NCBI RefSeq assembly: GCF_023744375.2
Contig: NZ_CP146284.1
Span: 2,728,001-2,792,000, forward strand
DNA from: Parabacteroides sp. AD58
GTDB taxonomy: Bacteria; Bacteroidota; Bacteroidia; Bacteroidales; Tannerellaceae
DNA: 64,000 bases
Direction of reading: 5' to 3'
Positions 26,047-35,298 of this stretch are shown here, one piece after another. A model generated the notes under the pieces. That model searched no databases and was not told where the DNA came from. It saw only the letters and a list, made by a program, of their open reading frames with translations. Numbering within the stretch: position 1 is the stretch's first letter; every line of letters begins with the position of its first letter. Position numbers and translations under genes: made by a program.

Positions 26047-27315
26047 TTAGGGAAAGAGGATTCGGAAACAGCTGCCCTGACCGTTTCCGGAAGTTGCCGA
26101 GATGCTGCCGCCATGCAGGGTGATGATTTGTTTACAAAGGCTGAGGCCGATACCGGAACCATTGGGTTTGGTGGTGAAGAACGGGATGAAAATCCGTTCC
26201 AGTACGTCGGGAAGGATACCTTCTCCGTTGTCTTGGATGATGAAGATCCGCTCTTTTCCGTTTGATTCGGCCCGGACTTGGATATTTGGTTCGCTCACAG
26301 TGGCACAAGCCTCGCGGGCATTCTTCAGTAAATTCAGGAAGACCTGTTCCATTTGTGCCCGGTCGGCTTCCCATTCCAAAGACTCGTCGGCCAGCTGGAA
26401 GTGGATATATGGCTCCGGATTCAGGCGTTTCAGGTCGGCAAAGAAGTCTTTGACTGGAATACGGACTTTAACCGGCGGGGCAATGCGTGTAAGTTTTCGG
26501 TAATTCTCTACAAACTCCAGCAGACCTTTGCTACGACGGCGGATGATGTTCAAGCCTTGTTGCAGATGCTGGCGGTTCCGGGTTTCTTCCGGAGACTCTT
26601 TACATCGTTCGCTTAAGGTCTCGGCCAACGAGATAATGGGTGTAATGGAATTCATGATTTCATGCGTAAGAACGCGGATCAGCTTTTGCCAGGCTTCCAT
26701 CTCGTTCCGTTCCAAAGTCGCGTGGATGTTCTTTAAACTGACAATCCATCGTTCGCATCCTTGCAGAAAAATACGGGTCATGTTAATAGATAAGTCTAAA
26801 GGAAGGTTTTGCCGGGTGTAACGGACTACCGGCAATTTCTTCCGGATTGCCGTCAGAATCTCATCAGGCAAGAAAGGCGAAGATGCCAATAACGTATCCG
26901 CAGCCCGATTCGTCCAGTCTATCTTCCCTTGTTTATCGGCAACGAGGACGGCGGTATCGACTTTGTTCAATAAGCTTTCGTAATATTGTCTTTTTACTTC
27001 TTCATTCAGCAATTGCTGGCGCAATGAACGAAGGGCGGCCGATAAATCGGTCGCCAGTTCCTGCATGGCTTTGTCTTTAAACGGGGCGTGAACCATTTGG
27101 GTTAAGTCGTGTTGCAACAGACAATCGACCAGATAACGCCAGGACTTCACCTGCCGCATCTGCAGGATATAAAGCCGGATACTGATGCTCACGATAGCCA
27201 ATACGCTGAATACGCTGCAAAAGAACCATTCCTGCAGCAGACTGTAGGCAAGGAACAGAGCCGAAAGGATAATTCCGGCGATGTGGAGCGCGATTGTCAG
27301 CGTATAGGTTTTCAT
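26047..27315 (-). CDS. Sensor histidine kinase (NtrY/AtoS-like)
   Basis: Membrane sensor kinase of 422 residues that should phosphorylate the NtrC-type regulator encoded just upstream on the same strand. Two hydrophobic segments lie near residues 8-28 and 30-50. A PAS-like domain follows (LLNKVDTAVLVADKQGKIDWTN), then the phospho-acceptor His in LIRVLTHEIMNSITPIIS and the ATP-binding domain with NLLKNAREAC, IIQDNGEGI and GSGIGLSLCKQII. The start overlaps the regulator stop by 4 bp (27312-27315). The signal is not apparent; given the exporter it borders, envelope stress or an exported toxic compound is a guess. Confidence 0.94.
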   Translation of the reverse strand: MKTYTLTIALHIAGIILSALFLAYSLLQEWFFCSVFSVLAIVSISIRLYILQMRQVKSWRYLVDCLLQHDLTQMVHAPFKDKAMQELATDLSAALRSLRQQLLNEEVKRQYYESLLNKVDTAVLVADKQGKIDWTNRAADTLLASSPFLPDEILTAIRKKLPVVRYTRQNLPLDLSINMTRIFLQGCERWIVSLKNIHATLERNEMEAWQKLIRVLTHEIMNSITPIISLAETLSERCKESPEETRNRQHLQQGLNIIRRRSKGLLEFVENYRKLTRIAPPVKVRIPVKDFFADLKRLNPEPYIHFQLADESLEWEADRAQMEQVFLNLLKNAREACATVSEPNIQVRAESNGKERIFIIQDNGEGILPDVLERIFIPFFTTKPNGSGIGLSLCKQIITLHGGSISATSGNGQGSCFRILFP

Positions 27316-28679
27316 AAGCCTAACTTTTCGATTTTACGGTAAAGGGAGAAACGGGTGATTCCCAATAACTCGGCGGCATAGGTCATATTACCGTTGCTTT
27401 GCCGCAAGGCACGTTCGATGGTCTTTCGTTCTACCTGTTCCAGATTCAGGTCGTTGTCTTCGGGTTGTTTCCGCTCATGTGCTGCCGGATACAACGGAAA
27501 ATCGTTCGGACGCAACAGGCTGCTTTCGTTGAGGATTACGGCGCGTTCCAATACGTGCTGTAACTCGCGTACGTTGCCCGGCCATTTGTATTTCATCAAC
27601 TTGGCACTGGCATCCCGGCTGAAGCCTTTGATCTCTTTCTTGTATTTCCGGTTATAATGTTTCAGGAAATGCTCGGCCAATAACAGAATATCTTCACCCC
27701 GTTCGCGCAGCGGCGGAATGATCAGTTCGATGGTATTGATACGATAGAGCAAGTCCTGACGGAAATTCCCCTCGGCTACCAGTTGATGCAGGTTGGCATT
27801 GGTGGCACAAATCAGACGGACATCGATGGGAATCGGTTCGACAGCTCCCAAACGTGTGATGTAACGCTTCTCAATTGCCGTCAGGAGTTTCGCTTGCATC
27901 GGCAGAGACAGATTACCGATTTCATCGAGAAACAACGTACCGCCGGAAGCCGTTTCCATCCGTCCGGGTTTCGACTTGCGAGCATCGGTAAACGCTCCTT
28001 TCTCGTATCCGAACAGTTCACTCTCGAAGAGTTGTTCCGGAATGCTGCCCAGATCGATGGTAATGAAGGCATCGTCGCGCCGGGGAGAATAATATTTCAG
28101 TAACCGGGCCACCAGGTCTTTTCCCGTTCCGTTCTCGCCCGAGATGAGGATATTCGCATCCGTTTCAGAAAGGCGGGTAATTGTTTCTTTCACTTTCTGC
28201 ATGGCCGGCGATTCACCGATCAGTTCCGGCAGATCTGGCTCTCCTTTCAAGGCATTCATTTGTGCCTGGAGGCGACCTACTTCTTTACGGGAATGGCTCA
28301 ATTTGATAGCAGAAGAAAGCGTCGCCAATAACTTCTCTGTTTCCCAGGGCTTGGATACAAAGTCGGTCGCTCCGGCTTTAATCGCCCTGACGGCCTTTTC
28401 CGTATCCGAATAAGCCGTCATGAAAATGACAACCGCCTGCGGATCGATGTTCAGGATTTGTTCGAGGCATTCAAAACCTTCCTGTCCGCTTACGGCATCA
28501 CGCCTGAAGTTCATATCCAGCAAAACCACATCCGGCTGGAATGTCCGCATAAAGTGTTCGATACGCGCAGGCTGTGTGGTTACTTTGATCTTCTGCATAT
28601 ACGGTTCGAGCAGCATATTCAAAGCAAACAGAACATCTTCGTTATCGTCGATAATCAATATTTTCCCTTTTTCTTCCAT
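27312..28679 (-). CDS. NtrC-family sigma-54-dependent response regulator
   Basis: A 455-residue activator: receiver domain (Asp55 in DVVLLDMNFRRD, DD at 11-12), AAA+ domain with Walker A GENGTGKDLVARLL, Walker B GGTLFLDEIGN, arginine-finger region, and a C-terminal Fis-type helix-turn-helix (MTYAAELLGITRFSLYRKIE). The loop that touches sigma-54 reads GAFTDA where the classical motif is GAFTGA. It probably acts at the two sigma-54 promoters at 30119 and 38264 through the paired palindromes upstream of each. A palindrome pair also lies 37-75 bp upstream of its own ATG, suggesting autoregulation. A -7-like TATCTTTG (28685-28692, minus) is unusually close to the ATG. Confidence 0.95.
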   Translation of the reverse strand: MEEKGKILIIDDNEDVLFALNMLLEPYMQKIKVTTQPARIEHFMRTFQPDVVLLDMNFRRDAVSGQEGFECLEQILNIDPQAVVIFMTAYSDTEKAVRAIKAGATDFVSKPWETEKLLATLSSAIKLSHSRKEVGRLQAQMNALKGEPDLPELIGESPAMQKVKETITRLSETDANILISGENGTGKDLVARLLKYYSPRRDDAFITIDLGSIPEQLFESELFGYEKGAFTDARKSKPGRMETASGGTLFLDEIGNLSLPMQAKLLTAIEKRYITRLGAVEPIPIDVRLICATNANLHQLVAEGNFRQDLLYRINTIELIIPPLRERGEDILLLAEHFLKHYNRKYKKEIKGFSRDASAKLMKYKWPGNVRELQHVLERAVILNESSLLRPNDFPLYPAAHERKQPEDNDLNLEQVERKTIERALRQSNGNMTYAAELLGITRFSLYRKIEKLGL

Positions 28680-28714
28680 ACAGGCAAAGATACAAGGAAT
28701 ACAAATACCTTGTG

Positions 28715-28753
28715 CGTGCGTTCCCGCACGTTTTTTGTGCAGAATCGCACGGA
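28715..28753. promoter_or_regulatory. Paired-palindrome regulator site, copy A
   Basis: Two 14-bp palindromes, GTGCGTTCCCGCAC (28716-28729) and GTGCAGAATCGCAC (28737-28750), have centres 21 bp apart. The whole 39 bp is identical to 30028-30066. It lies upstream of the regulator gene, and no sigma-54 promoter is found at the distance used by the other two copies. It may serve autoregulation or be left from a duplication. Confidence 0.7.
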
Positions 28754-28879
28754 AAGAAAAAGGATTTTATCGATTAAATCCTTAGAATTTTGCCGAAATT
28801 TGTGGGTGTAACCGCAAAATTCGGGTAAAATTTGTGGTTAGAAACACTTTTTCTTCTATTTTTGTGGAAAAGCGATACG

Positions 28880-30001
28880 ATGATAAAGCGGATTATTGAA
28901 GATAAGATTCTGGCAGACTTCAGGCGGAAGAAAGTTATTGTTCTGCTGGGAGCCAGACAGGTAGGCAAGACAACATTGTTGTCGGCCATAGAAGGAGGAT
29001 TCAGAAAAATCCTGTCTTTGAATTGTGATAACGTGGATGATGTACTGGAACTGGAAGGGAAAACATCTACGGAGTTAAATCATTTGTTATCACCCTACGA
29101 TTTAGTCCTGATAGATGAAGCGCAACGTGTCAGGAATATTGGATTGGTTTTGAAGATCATTGGAGACTTGAAACTGGATACGCAGGTGATAGTTACCGGT
29201 TCTTCCTCGTTGGATATGGCAAATGAAATCAATGAACCGGCAACTGGGCGTTTGTTGGAACATAATCTGTATCCGTTTTCTTTATCGGAATTGGCAGATG
29301 CGACTTCGGAAAGAGAAGAAAGACGATTGTTGGAGAACCGGATGATTTACGGATTATATCCGGAAGTGGTCAATGAACCGGCAGATGCTAAGCGGACTTT
29401 GATGTCGCTAACCAATAACTATCTCTATAAAGACTTATTTACGTACAAAGGAATCAAGAAACCGGATTTGATTCAGAAACTGGTACGGGCTTTGGCTTTG
29501 CAATTAGGAAGTGAAGTCTCCTATAATGAATTAAGTAATTTATTGGGAGTGGACAGAAGTACGGTTGAATCTTATATCAATTTATTGGAGAAATGCTTTG
29601 TCGTGTTTCGTCTGGATTCATTTAGCCGGAATATTCGGAATGAGATAAAGAAAGGGAAAAAAGTCTATTTCTATGATAATGGCATACGCAATGCAGTAAT
29701 CTCAAATTTCGCTCCTTTGGAGTTACGAACGGATGTCGGAGCTTTATGGGAAAACCTGATGGTAAGTGAGCGGGTGAAACGAAATGCTTATACATCGAGT
29801 TTTGCCAATTTATATTTCTGGAGAACCCATGAACAGCAGGAAATAGATTTGATTGAAGAAGAAGATGGTATTTTACGGGCATATGAGTTTAAATGGAACA
29901 CAAAAGCCAAGGCGAAAATGCCCAAATCATTTGCTGAGAATTATCAGAATTCTATTTATGAAGTAATCACTCCAGATCATTTCTGGTCCTTTCTTCGATA
30001 A
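28880..30001 (+). CDS. AAA_14 / DUF4143 ATPase
   Basis: A 373-residue protein of the AAA_14-DUF4143 family, numerous in Bacteroidales and of unknown function. Walker A is VLLGARQVGKTTLL, Walker B DLVLIDEAQRV, sensor region VIVTGSSSLDMAN; the C-terminal DUF4143 part ends in a PD-(D/E)XK-like pattern QEIDLIEEEDGILRAYEFKW. ATG at 28880 gives the family start MIKRIIEDKIL; the farther start at 28832 adds 16 hydrophobic residues and overlaps the probable promoter (TATTTTTG). The gene lies between two identical 39-bp regulator sites, splitting the regulator gene from the tolC promoter region, and looks like an insertion. It ends 27 bp before copy B. Confidence 0.9.
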   Translation: MIKRIIEDKILADFRRKKVIVLLGARQVGKTTLLSAIEGGFRKILSLNCDNVDDVLELEGKTSTELNHLLSPYDLVLIDEAQRVRNIGLVLKIIGDLKLDTQVIVTGSSSLDMANEINEPATGRLLEHNLYPFSLSELADATSEREERRLLENRMIYGLYPEVVNEPADAKRTLMSLTNNYLYKDLFTYKGIKKPDLIQKLVRALALQLGSEVSYNELSNLLGVDRSTVESYINLLEKCFVVFRLDSFSRNIRNEIKKGKKVYFYDNGIRNAVISNFAPLELRTDVGALWENLMVSERVKRNAYTSSFANLYFWRTHEQQEIDLIEEEDGILRAYEFKWNTKAKAKMPKSFAENYQNSIYEVITPDHFWSFLR

Positions 30002-30027
30002 TTTCTATACTATCCATAGGCCTTCTC

Positions 30028-30066
30028 CGTGCGTTCCCGCACGTTTTTTGTGCAGAATCGCACGGA
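30028..30066. promoter_or_regulatory. Paired-palindrome regulator site, copy B (enhancer of tolC)
   Basis: Exact copy of 28715-28753. The palindrome centres at 30035.5 and 30056.5 lie 83.5 and 62.5 bp upstream of the -24 box at 30119, a normal distance for a sigma-54 enhancer. Probable binding site of the NtrC-type regulator encoded at 27312-28679. Confidence 0.75.
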
Positions 30067-30118
30067 GTTAATTCTCTCCTTTTTCTATATATCGCTATCA
30101 TATAATAGGTTACGGGTA

Positions 30119-30134
30119 TGGCACGATATTTGAA
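30119..30134 (+). promoter_or_regulatory. Sigma-54 promoter of the export operon
   Basis: TGGCACGATATTTGAA fits the -24/-12 consensus TGGCACG-N4-TTGC(A/T) at every position except one (A for C in the -12 box). Transcription would begin near 30145, which rules out the GTG at 30138 as start and supports ATG at 30162. Confidence 0.8.
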
Positions 30135-30161
30135 TTTGTGTTTGTGATAAATCGTGTCTAT

Positions 30162-31634
30162 ATGAAACTCTATCGGACTATACTTTTATTAAGTGGAAGC
30201 CTGTGGCTGACTTTAACAAGTATTGCTCAAGCCCAACATCAATTGACATTGAAGCAGTCGATTGAATTGGCACAAGCTTATTCTCCGGAAGCGCAGGCGG
30301 CTGCACATACTTATCGGGCTGCTTATTGGAGTTACCGCTACTTTCGGGCCAATTATCTGCCGGGAGTCAGCTTGACTTCTTCGCCTTATCTGAACCGGCA
30401 GATTAATAAGGTAACACAACCCGACGGAACCGAACAGTTTATCCGGCAGAACCAGTTGAGTACGGACCTGACTCTCTCGATCAGTCAGAATATTTGGTTT
30501 ACGGGTGGTAGCTTGTTTATACAGACAGCTACACAGCGGATGGATGAACTGACGACAAAAACGAAGGCTTATAATACGCAACCGATTACCATTGGTTACC
30601 GTCAGTCGCTTTTCGGTTATAATTCGTTGAAGTGGGACCGGCGTATTGAACCGGTACGTTTTCGGGAAGCCAAGAAAAGCTATGCGGAAACTTTGGAGCT
30701 GATTGCCTCTAAAACATGTGATTTGTTTTTCAGTCTGGCAACGGCGCAGGCAAACCTGCAAATAGCCAAGTCTAATTATGCTTCGGCAGATACATTATAC
30801 CGGTATGCAAAAGGTCGGTATGAGATCGGAAGCATATCGGAGAATGAGATGTTGCAGCTGGAAGTAAACCGGCTGAATGAAGAAACGAATGTGATGAAGG
30901 CTCAGATAGAAGTAGAAGACGCCGCCTTGACATTCCGTTCTTTTTTAGGTTTGCGGGAAGATGAGAATCTGGAAGTCCTTCCGAGTGTCGAAGATATTGT
31001 TGCGTTTGAAGTACCATTAGACCGGGCTTTGGAACTGGCGTATGCTTATAGTCCGGAAATGGAAACTTATGAACGGATGCGACTGGAGAGTAAAAGCAAT
31101 CTGGCAGCAGCCCGGGCTGAACGGGGACTAAAGGCCGATTTGTATCTGCAGTTTGGTCTTTCACAGACCGGAGAAGAATTAAGGGCTTCCTATCGGAATC
31201 CGTTGAATCAGCAGTATGTGAGTCTTTCATTAGCCATTCCGATTCTGGATTGGGGACGTGGGAAAGGAAAAGTCCGCGTAGCAAAGTCTCAAATGGAGCT
31301 GGTTGATACGCAAGTGGGCCAAGCCATGACCGACTTCGAACTGAATGTCCGGAAGATGGTGCGACAGTTTAACTTGCAGGCGAAGCAAGTACAGGTAGCC
31401 CAGAAGACGGATGAAACGGCCCGTAAACGTTATGAAGTAGCCATGAAGTTATACCTGATGGGAAAGTCGTCTATCCTGGATTTGAATGCTGCCACAACCG
31501 AAAAGGATGCTGCCCAGCGTAATTATTTGTCGGCGATGAAAACCTATTGGACATTGTATTATGGGTTGCGTAGTATGACGCAATATGATTTCCAACAGAA
31601 TTGCCCGTTAAGTGAAAATTTACCCGAAATATAA
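30162..31634 (+). CDS. TolC-like outer-membrane efflux protein
   Basis: Trimeric outer-membrane channel of a tripartite exporter (family knowledge). The 490 residues begin with signal peptide MKLYRTILLLSGSLWLTLTSIAQAQ and then LTLKQSIELAQAYSPEAQ, the usual first helix of the OEP fold. Two long helical repeats follow; the second starts LDRALELAYAYSPEM and ends FNLQAKQVQVAQKTDETARKRYEVAMKLY...STSILDL-like region. First gene of the operon with HlyD-like adaptor (11-bp gap) and permease. Controlled by the sigma-54 promoter at 30119. An upstream GTG (30138) lies before the predicted transcription start and is rejected. Confidence 0.93.
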   Translation: MKLYRTILLLSGSLWLTLTSIAQAQHQLTLKQSIELAQAYSPEAQAAAHTYRAAYWSYRYFRANYLPGVSLTSSPYLNRQINKVTQPDGTEQFIRQNQLSTDLTLSISQNIWFTGGSLFIQTATQRMDELTTKTKAYNTQPITIGYRQSLFGYNSLKWDRRIEPVRFREAKKSYAETLELIASKTCDLFFSLATAQANLQIAKSNYASADTLYRYAKGRYEIGSISENEMLQLEVNRLNEETNVMKAQIEVEDAALTFRSFLGLREDENLEVLPSVEDIVAFEVPLDRALELAYAYSPEMETYERMRLESKSNLAAARAERGLKADLYLQFGLSQTGEELRASYRNPLNQQYVSLSLAIPILDWGRGKGKVRVAKSQMELVDTQVGQAMTDFELNVRKMVRQFNLQAKQVQVAQKTDETARKRYEVAMKLYLMGKSSILDLNAATTEKDAAQRNYLSAMKTYWTLYYGLRSMTQYDFQQNCPLSENLPEI

Positions 31635-31645
31635 ACGAAACTCTT

Positions 31646-32893
31646 ATGGATATAAAACTAGAAAAGAAACCTTGGTACATACGTTACCGTTATTACTTGG
31701 CCGGAGCTTTCCTGGTATGCTGTGGCCTGATTTATGTGATTGTATTGGCTTCTGGTCCGAGACGGTTGCGGATTAACGCGGAACATATTCAGATAGAAGA
31801 AGTAAAACAAGCCGACTTTATGGAATATGTAGATGTAGAAGGCATTGTCCATCCGATTCTGACGATTATTGTCAATACGCGGGAAGCCGGAAATGTGGAT
31901 CAGATCATCGGAGAAGAAGGCAGTTTGCTGAAGAAAGGCGATACGATTCTGACGCTGACGAATCCGAATTTGATGCGCGAGATAGAAGATCAGCAGGATG
32001 AATGGGAGAAACAACGGATTTCGTATCAGGAGAAAGCCCTGGAGATGGAACAGAAGAGTCTGACTTTAAAGCAACAGACGTTGGAAGCCGAGTATGAGTT
32101 GAACAAGATCCGGAAGAGTTTCTCGCTCGAAAAGGAAGAGTATGCGATGGGAATTCGCAGTAAAGCCCAGCTGGAAGTATCGGAAGATGAGTATCGATAT
32201 AAGACGGAATCAACCCGCCTGAAGTTGAAAAGCCTTCAGAGTGATTCTTCCATGACAGTTATCCGAAAAGAGCTATTGCAAAACGATCGTGACCGGGAAG
32301 AAAAGAAATTGATACGAAGTCGGCAACGGATTGAGGATTTGGTAGTCCGCTCTCCGATAAACGGACAACTGAGTTTCGTGAAAGTAACGCCCGGACAACA
32401 GGTGGCTGCCGGAGAGAATATCGCGGAAGTCAAGGTGATGGACCAGTTTAAGATTCATACGTCCCTCAGTGAATATTATATAGATCGGGTTACTACCGGC
32501 TTGCCGGCTGCCATTACTTATCAGGGAAAACGCTATCCGTTGAAGATCAGTAAGGTGATTCCGGAGGTGAAAGATCGTCTCTTTGAAGTAGATTTGGTCT
32601 TTACTGGAGAAATGCCGGAGAATGTCCGACTGGGGAAAAGCTTTCGGGTACAAATCGAATTAGGACAACCCGAGCAGGCGTTAGTCGTTCCACGTGGAAA
32701 CTTTTATCAGCAAACCGGTGGACAGTGGATTTATAAAGTCAATGCCGACAAGACGCGGGCTGTAAAAGTCCCGGTAACCATTGGCCGGCAGAATCCTCGT
32801 CAATATGAGATCACAGAAGGATTACAACCTGGCGACTTGGTCATTGTTTCCGGATACGATACCTTTGGTGAAGCGGAAGAGCTGGTGTTTTAG
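31646..32893 (+). CDS. HlyD/MacA-like periplasmic adaptor
   Basis: Membrane-fusion protein linking an inner-membrane ABC permease to the TolC-like channel. The 415 residues have one N-terminal membrane anchor (about 16-36), a first lipoyl half (GIVHPILTIIVNTREAGNVDQIIGEEGSLLKKGD), a long coiled-coil hairpin (about 105-230, rich in Glu/Lys/Gln), the second lipoyl half (VRSPINGQLSFVKVTPGQQVAAGENIAEV) and a beta-barrel plus membrane-proximal domain ending GLQPGDLVIVSGYDTFGE. It is the second gene of the export operon, 35 bp before the first permease. Confidence 0.93.
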   Translation: MDIKLEKKPWYIRYRYYLAGAFLVCCGLIYVIVLASGPRRLRINAEHIQIEEVKQADFMEYVDVEGIVHPILTIIVNTREAGNVDQIIGEEGSLLKKGDTILTLTNPNLMREIEDQQDEWEKQRISYQEKALEMEQKSLTLKQQTLEAEYELNKIRKSFSLEKEEYAMGIRSKAQLEVSEDEYRYKTESTRLKLKSLQSDSSMTVIRKELLQNDRDREEKKLIRSRQRIEDLVVRSPINGQLSFVKVTPGQQVAAGENIAEVKVMDQFKIHTSLSEYYIDRVTTGLPAAITYQGKRYPLKISKVIPEVKDRLFEVDLVFTGEMPENVRLGKSFRVQIELGQPEQALVVPRGNFYQQTGGQWIYKVNADKTRAVKVPVTIGRQNPRQYEITEGLQPGDLVIVSGYDTFGEAEELVF

Positions 32894-32928
32894 AAGTCTA
32901 TGTTATTGATGATAGAAATATTAGATAT

Positions 32929-35298
32929 ATGATACAACATTACCTGAAAGTAGCAATCCGGAATCTGCTGAAGTATAAAGTGCAGACGGGAATTAGTATG
33001 CTGGGTTTGGCGGCAGGCTTTGTCTGCTTCGTCTTGTCTGCCTTTTGGATTCATTATGAGATGACTTACGATCAGTTCCGGAAAGATGCTGACCGACTTT
33101 ATTTGGTGCGGGTGAATGATGGTTTCGCCGAAGGACGGATTACGTGGCGTGTGCCGGTTCCATTAGGGGCGTATCTGAAAGAACACTTTCCGGAGATAGA
33201 ATCGTTTGCTCCTTTCTCTTCGTATGAATATCGGGTCAAGGTAGAAGGACGGTACGAACAAGCTTTCTTATCGTCGGCCGACAGTGCTTGGGTACAGATG
33301 ATGGATGTCCAATTGGTGGATGGAAACCGGAACTTCATGCAGGAACGCTCCAAGGAAGTAGCTATTACGGAAGAAACCGCTAAGGCTTGGTTTGGCCATG
33401 AGAATCCGTTAGGAAAGGAATTGGAAATATGGACTGATGATAAAAGAATGATTGGCGCGATTGTTCGGGTGAATAACCGGCATACCAATTTCCCAATTGC
33501 TTTGATGGGTGATCCGCGGAAAGATCGGACATGGTGGAATCAGACTTGGAGGATGTTGGTAAAGGTGAAAGAAGGAACGGATATTCCGGCGTTGGAAGCC
33601 AAGATAAGCGAGAATCTGCCGTATGAACTGATACATCCAAATGAAGTACGGAATACCGGTATTGAACGTTTATATCTTACGCCTTTAACGGAATTGCGCT
33701 ATGCGAAAGACTTCCGCAATCAAAGTGAAGGTGGCATTACCTTCCGGTACATCGTTTATTTCTCTGTAACCGGTTTGTTGGTGATTCTCTGTGCGCTGAT
33801 GAATTATTTGACCTTGTTTATTAACCGGATGCAAGTCAGGAAACGGGAAATGATGCTTCGTCTCGTACATGGTGCGTCGATACAGTCGTTAGTCCGTTTG
33901 TTGGGTTTGGAGTTCTTGCTTCTGCTGATGGGTTCGTTCCTGATCGGGATGTTAGTTATGGAAATCCTTTTCCCGGCTTTCCTGGAGTTGACAGGAACGG
34001 ATGCCGGTCGAACTTCCTTGTATGGAGAAGCTTTGCTCTTCCTGATACTTATTTCTGTTTTGCTGCTGGGTGTGGCAATCGGTGTGATTTATGGCATCCA
34101 ACGTAGGCAGTTGCAGGGATCAGGAAATGGAGAGAGCGAACGTCGTTTCCGTACGTGGATCCGGAAAGGCAGTATTGTCTTCCAGCTTTTTATCTGTATG
34201 CTTTTTATGACGGGCACACAATGGATGAACCGTCAGTTGGATTATTTGCGCCAGCATGATTTAGGAATAGAGTTACACAACCGGGGTTATTTTGCCCTCG
34301 ACAGGACAGAAAATACTTCACCTTTCGTTGAGAAGTTGAAACAACTACCGATGATTACCGAAGTCCTTCCGGCCGATTATCGTCCCTTGGTGTCGGATAT
34401 AGGGACAGCCGTTGGGCAGATTCAACAATGGGAAGGATTAGAGCAGAAGCTGGATGTGCCGATACCCATCAATCTTTTTGTGGGAGATGAAACGTTGGCC
34501 CGCTTTTATGGGCTTACGCTTTTGGCTGGTGAATGGCTGAATGAATTTTCTGGCTATGGAGAGATTGTAATCAATGAATCGTTGGCTTGGCGCATGGGAT
34601 ATACACCGGAAGAAGTGATCGGAAAACATATAAACACCGGGATGCCGATTCCCAATCAAGTGATCAAAGGTGTGGTGAAAGATTTCCAATATAAGGCTCC
34701 GACCGAGCAAATGCCGAATACGGGATTTGTTATCGGGGATGAAATGGGATTGATGCTGTTGCAAAATGGTATCCTTTTCCGTTTCAAGGAAGGAACATGG
34801 GACGCTTGCCGCACGGCAATTGAACAGCTTTGCCGGAAAGAAGCTCCGGATAAAGAAATTAGGCTTGTCAATGAAGAAGAGTCCTATAATAAATACCTGC
34901 AATCCGAAGCCATGCTGGCCCGTTTGCTGGCATTCGCCTCGTTGGTTTGTATGTTGGTAGCTATCTTTGGCATCTATTCATTGGTGACGCTCACTTGCGA
35001 ACAACGTCGTAAGGAAATAGCCATTCGGAAAGTCAACGGTGCTACGGTACGGAATATCCTTTCGCTATTCTATCGGGAATATATCGTGTTGTTACTGTTA
35101 GCGGCATTGCCGGCATTTCCGTTGGCTTATATCTTGGTTAAACATTGGATAGAAACCTACACGCGCCAGATGCCAATTCCGATTGCTCCGGCATTGGGCG
35201 TTTTTCTTGTCTTGTTATTGGTAGTCGGGTTGAGTATTAGTTGGCGTGTCTGGCGTGCCGCCCATGAGAATCCGGCGGAAGTCATCAAGCGGGAATAG
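32929..35298 (+). CDS. ABC permease, FtsX/MacB family (first of four)
   Basis: Inner-membrane subunit of 789 residues with an eight-segment layout: segments near 20-42, 273-297, 324-345, 370-390, 415-433, 665-687, 719-739 and 757-778. Two large periplasmic MacB_PCD-type domains lie between segments 1-2 and 5-6. The family box RRKEIAIRKVNGATVRNIL follows segment 6 and the chain ends ENPAEVIKRE. Such permeases transmit ATP-driven motion to the periplasm instead of forming a classical channel. It belongs with the ATPase gene at 43130. The next gene is 243 bp away across a 41-bp repeat array. Confidence 0.93.
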   Translation: MIQHYLKVAIRNLLKYKVQTGISMLGLAAGFVCFVLSAFWIHYEMTYDQFRKDADRLYLVRVNDGFAEGRITWRVPVPLGAYLKEHFPEIESFAPFSSYEYRVKVEGRYEQAFLSSADSAWVQMMDVQLVDGNRNFMQERSKEVAITEETAKAWFGHENPLGKELEIWTDDKRMIGAIVRVNNRHTNFPIALMGDPRKDRTWWNQTWRMLVKVKEGTDIPALEAKISENLPYELIHPNEVRNTGIERLYLTPLTELRYAKDFRNQSEGGITFRYIVYFSVTGLLVILCALMNYLTLFINRMQVRKREMMLRLVHGASIQSLVRLLGLEFLLLLMGSFLIGMLVMEILFPAFLELTGTDAGRTSLYGEALLFLILISVLLLGVAIGVIYGIQRRQLQGSGNGESERRFRTWIRKGSIVFQLFICMLFMTGTQWMNRQLDYLRQHDLGIELHNRGYFALDRTENTSPFVEKLKQLPMITEVLPADYRPLVSDIGTAVGQIQQWEGLEQKLDVPIPINLFVGDETLARFYGLTLLAGEWLNEFSGYGEIVINESLAWRMGYTPEEVIGKHINTGMPIPNQVIKGVVKDFQYKAPTEQMPNTGFVIGDEMGLMLLQNGILFRFKEGTWDACRTAIEQLCRKEAPDKEIRLVNEEESYNKYLQSEAMLARLLAFASLVCMLVAIFGIYSLVTLTCEQRRKEIAIRKVNGATVRNILSLFYREYIVLLLLAALPAFPLAYILVKHWIETYTRQMPIPIAPALGVFLVLLLVVGLSISWRVWRAAHENPAEVIKRE

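Noticed and set aside
28785..28815. Sigma-54 promoter at the expected distance right of site A
   Set aside because: Around 28803-28818 GG and GC are 10 bases apart rather than 12, so the -24/-12 spacing is wrong.
28715..30066. 39-bp direct repeats as target-site duplication of an insertion sequence
   Set aside because: Much longer than usual duplications, no transposase between, and the repeat fits a regulator site also found at 38172.
30138..30161. GTG at 30138 as the tolC start
   Set aside because: It lies upstream of the transcription start predicted from the sigma-54 promoter; ATG at 30162 opens a clean signal peptide.
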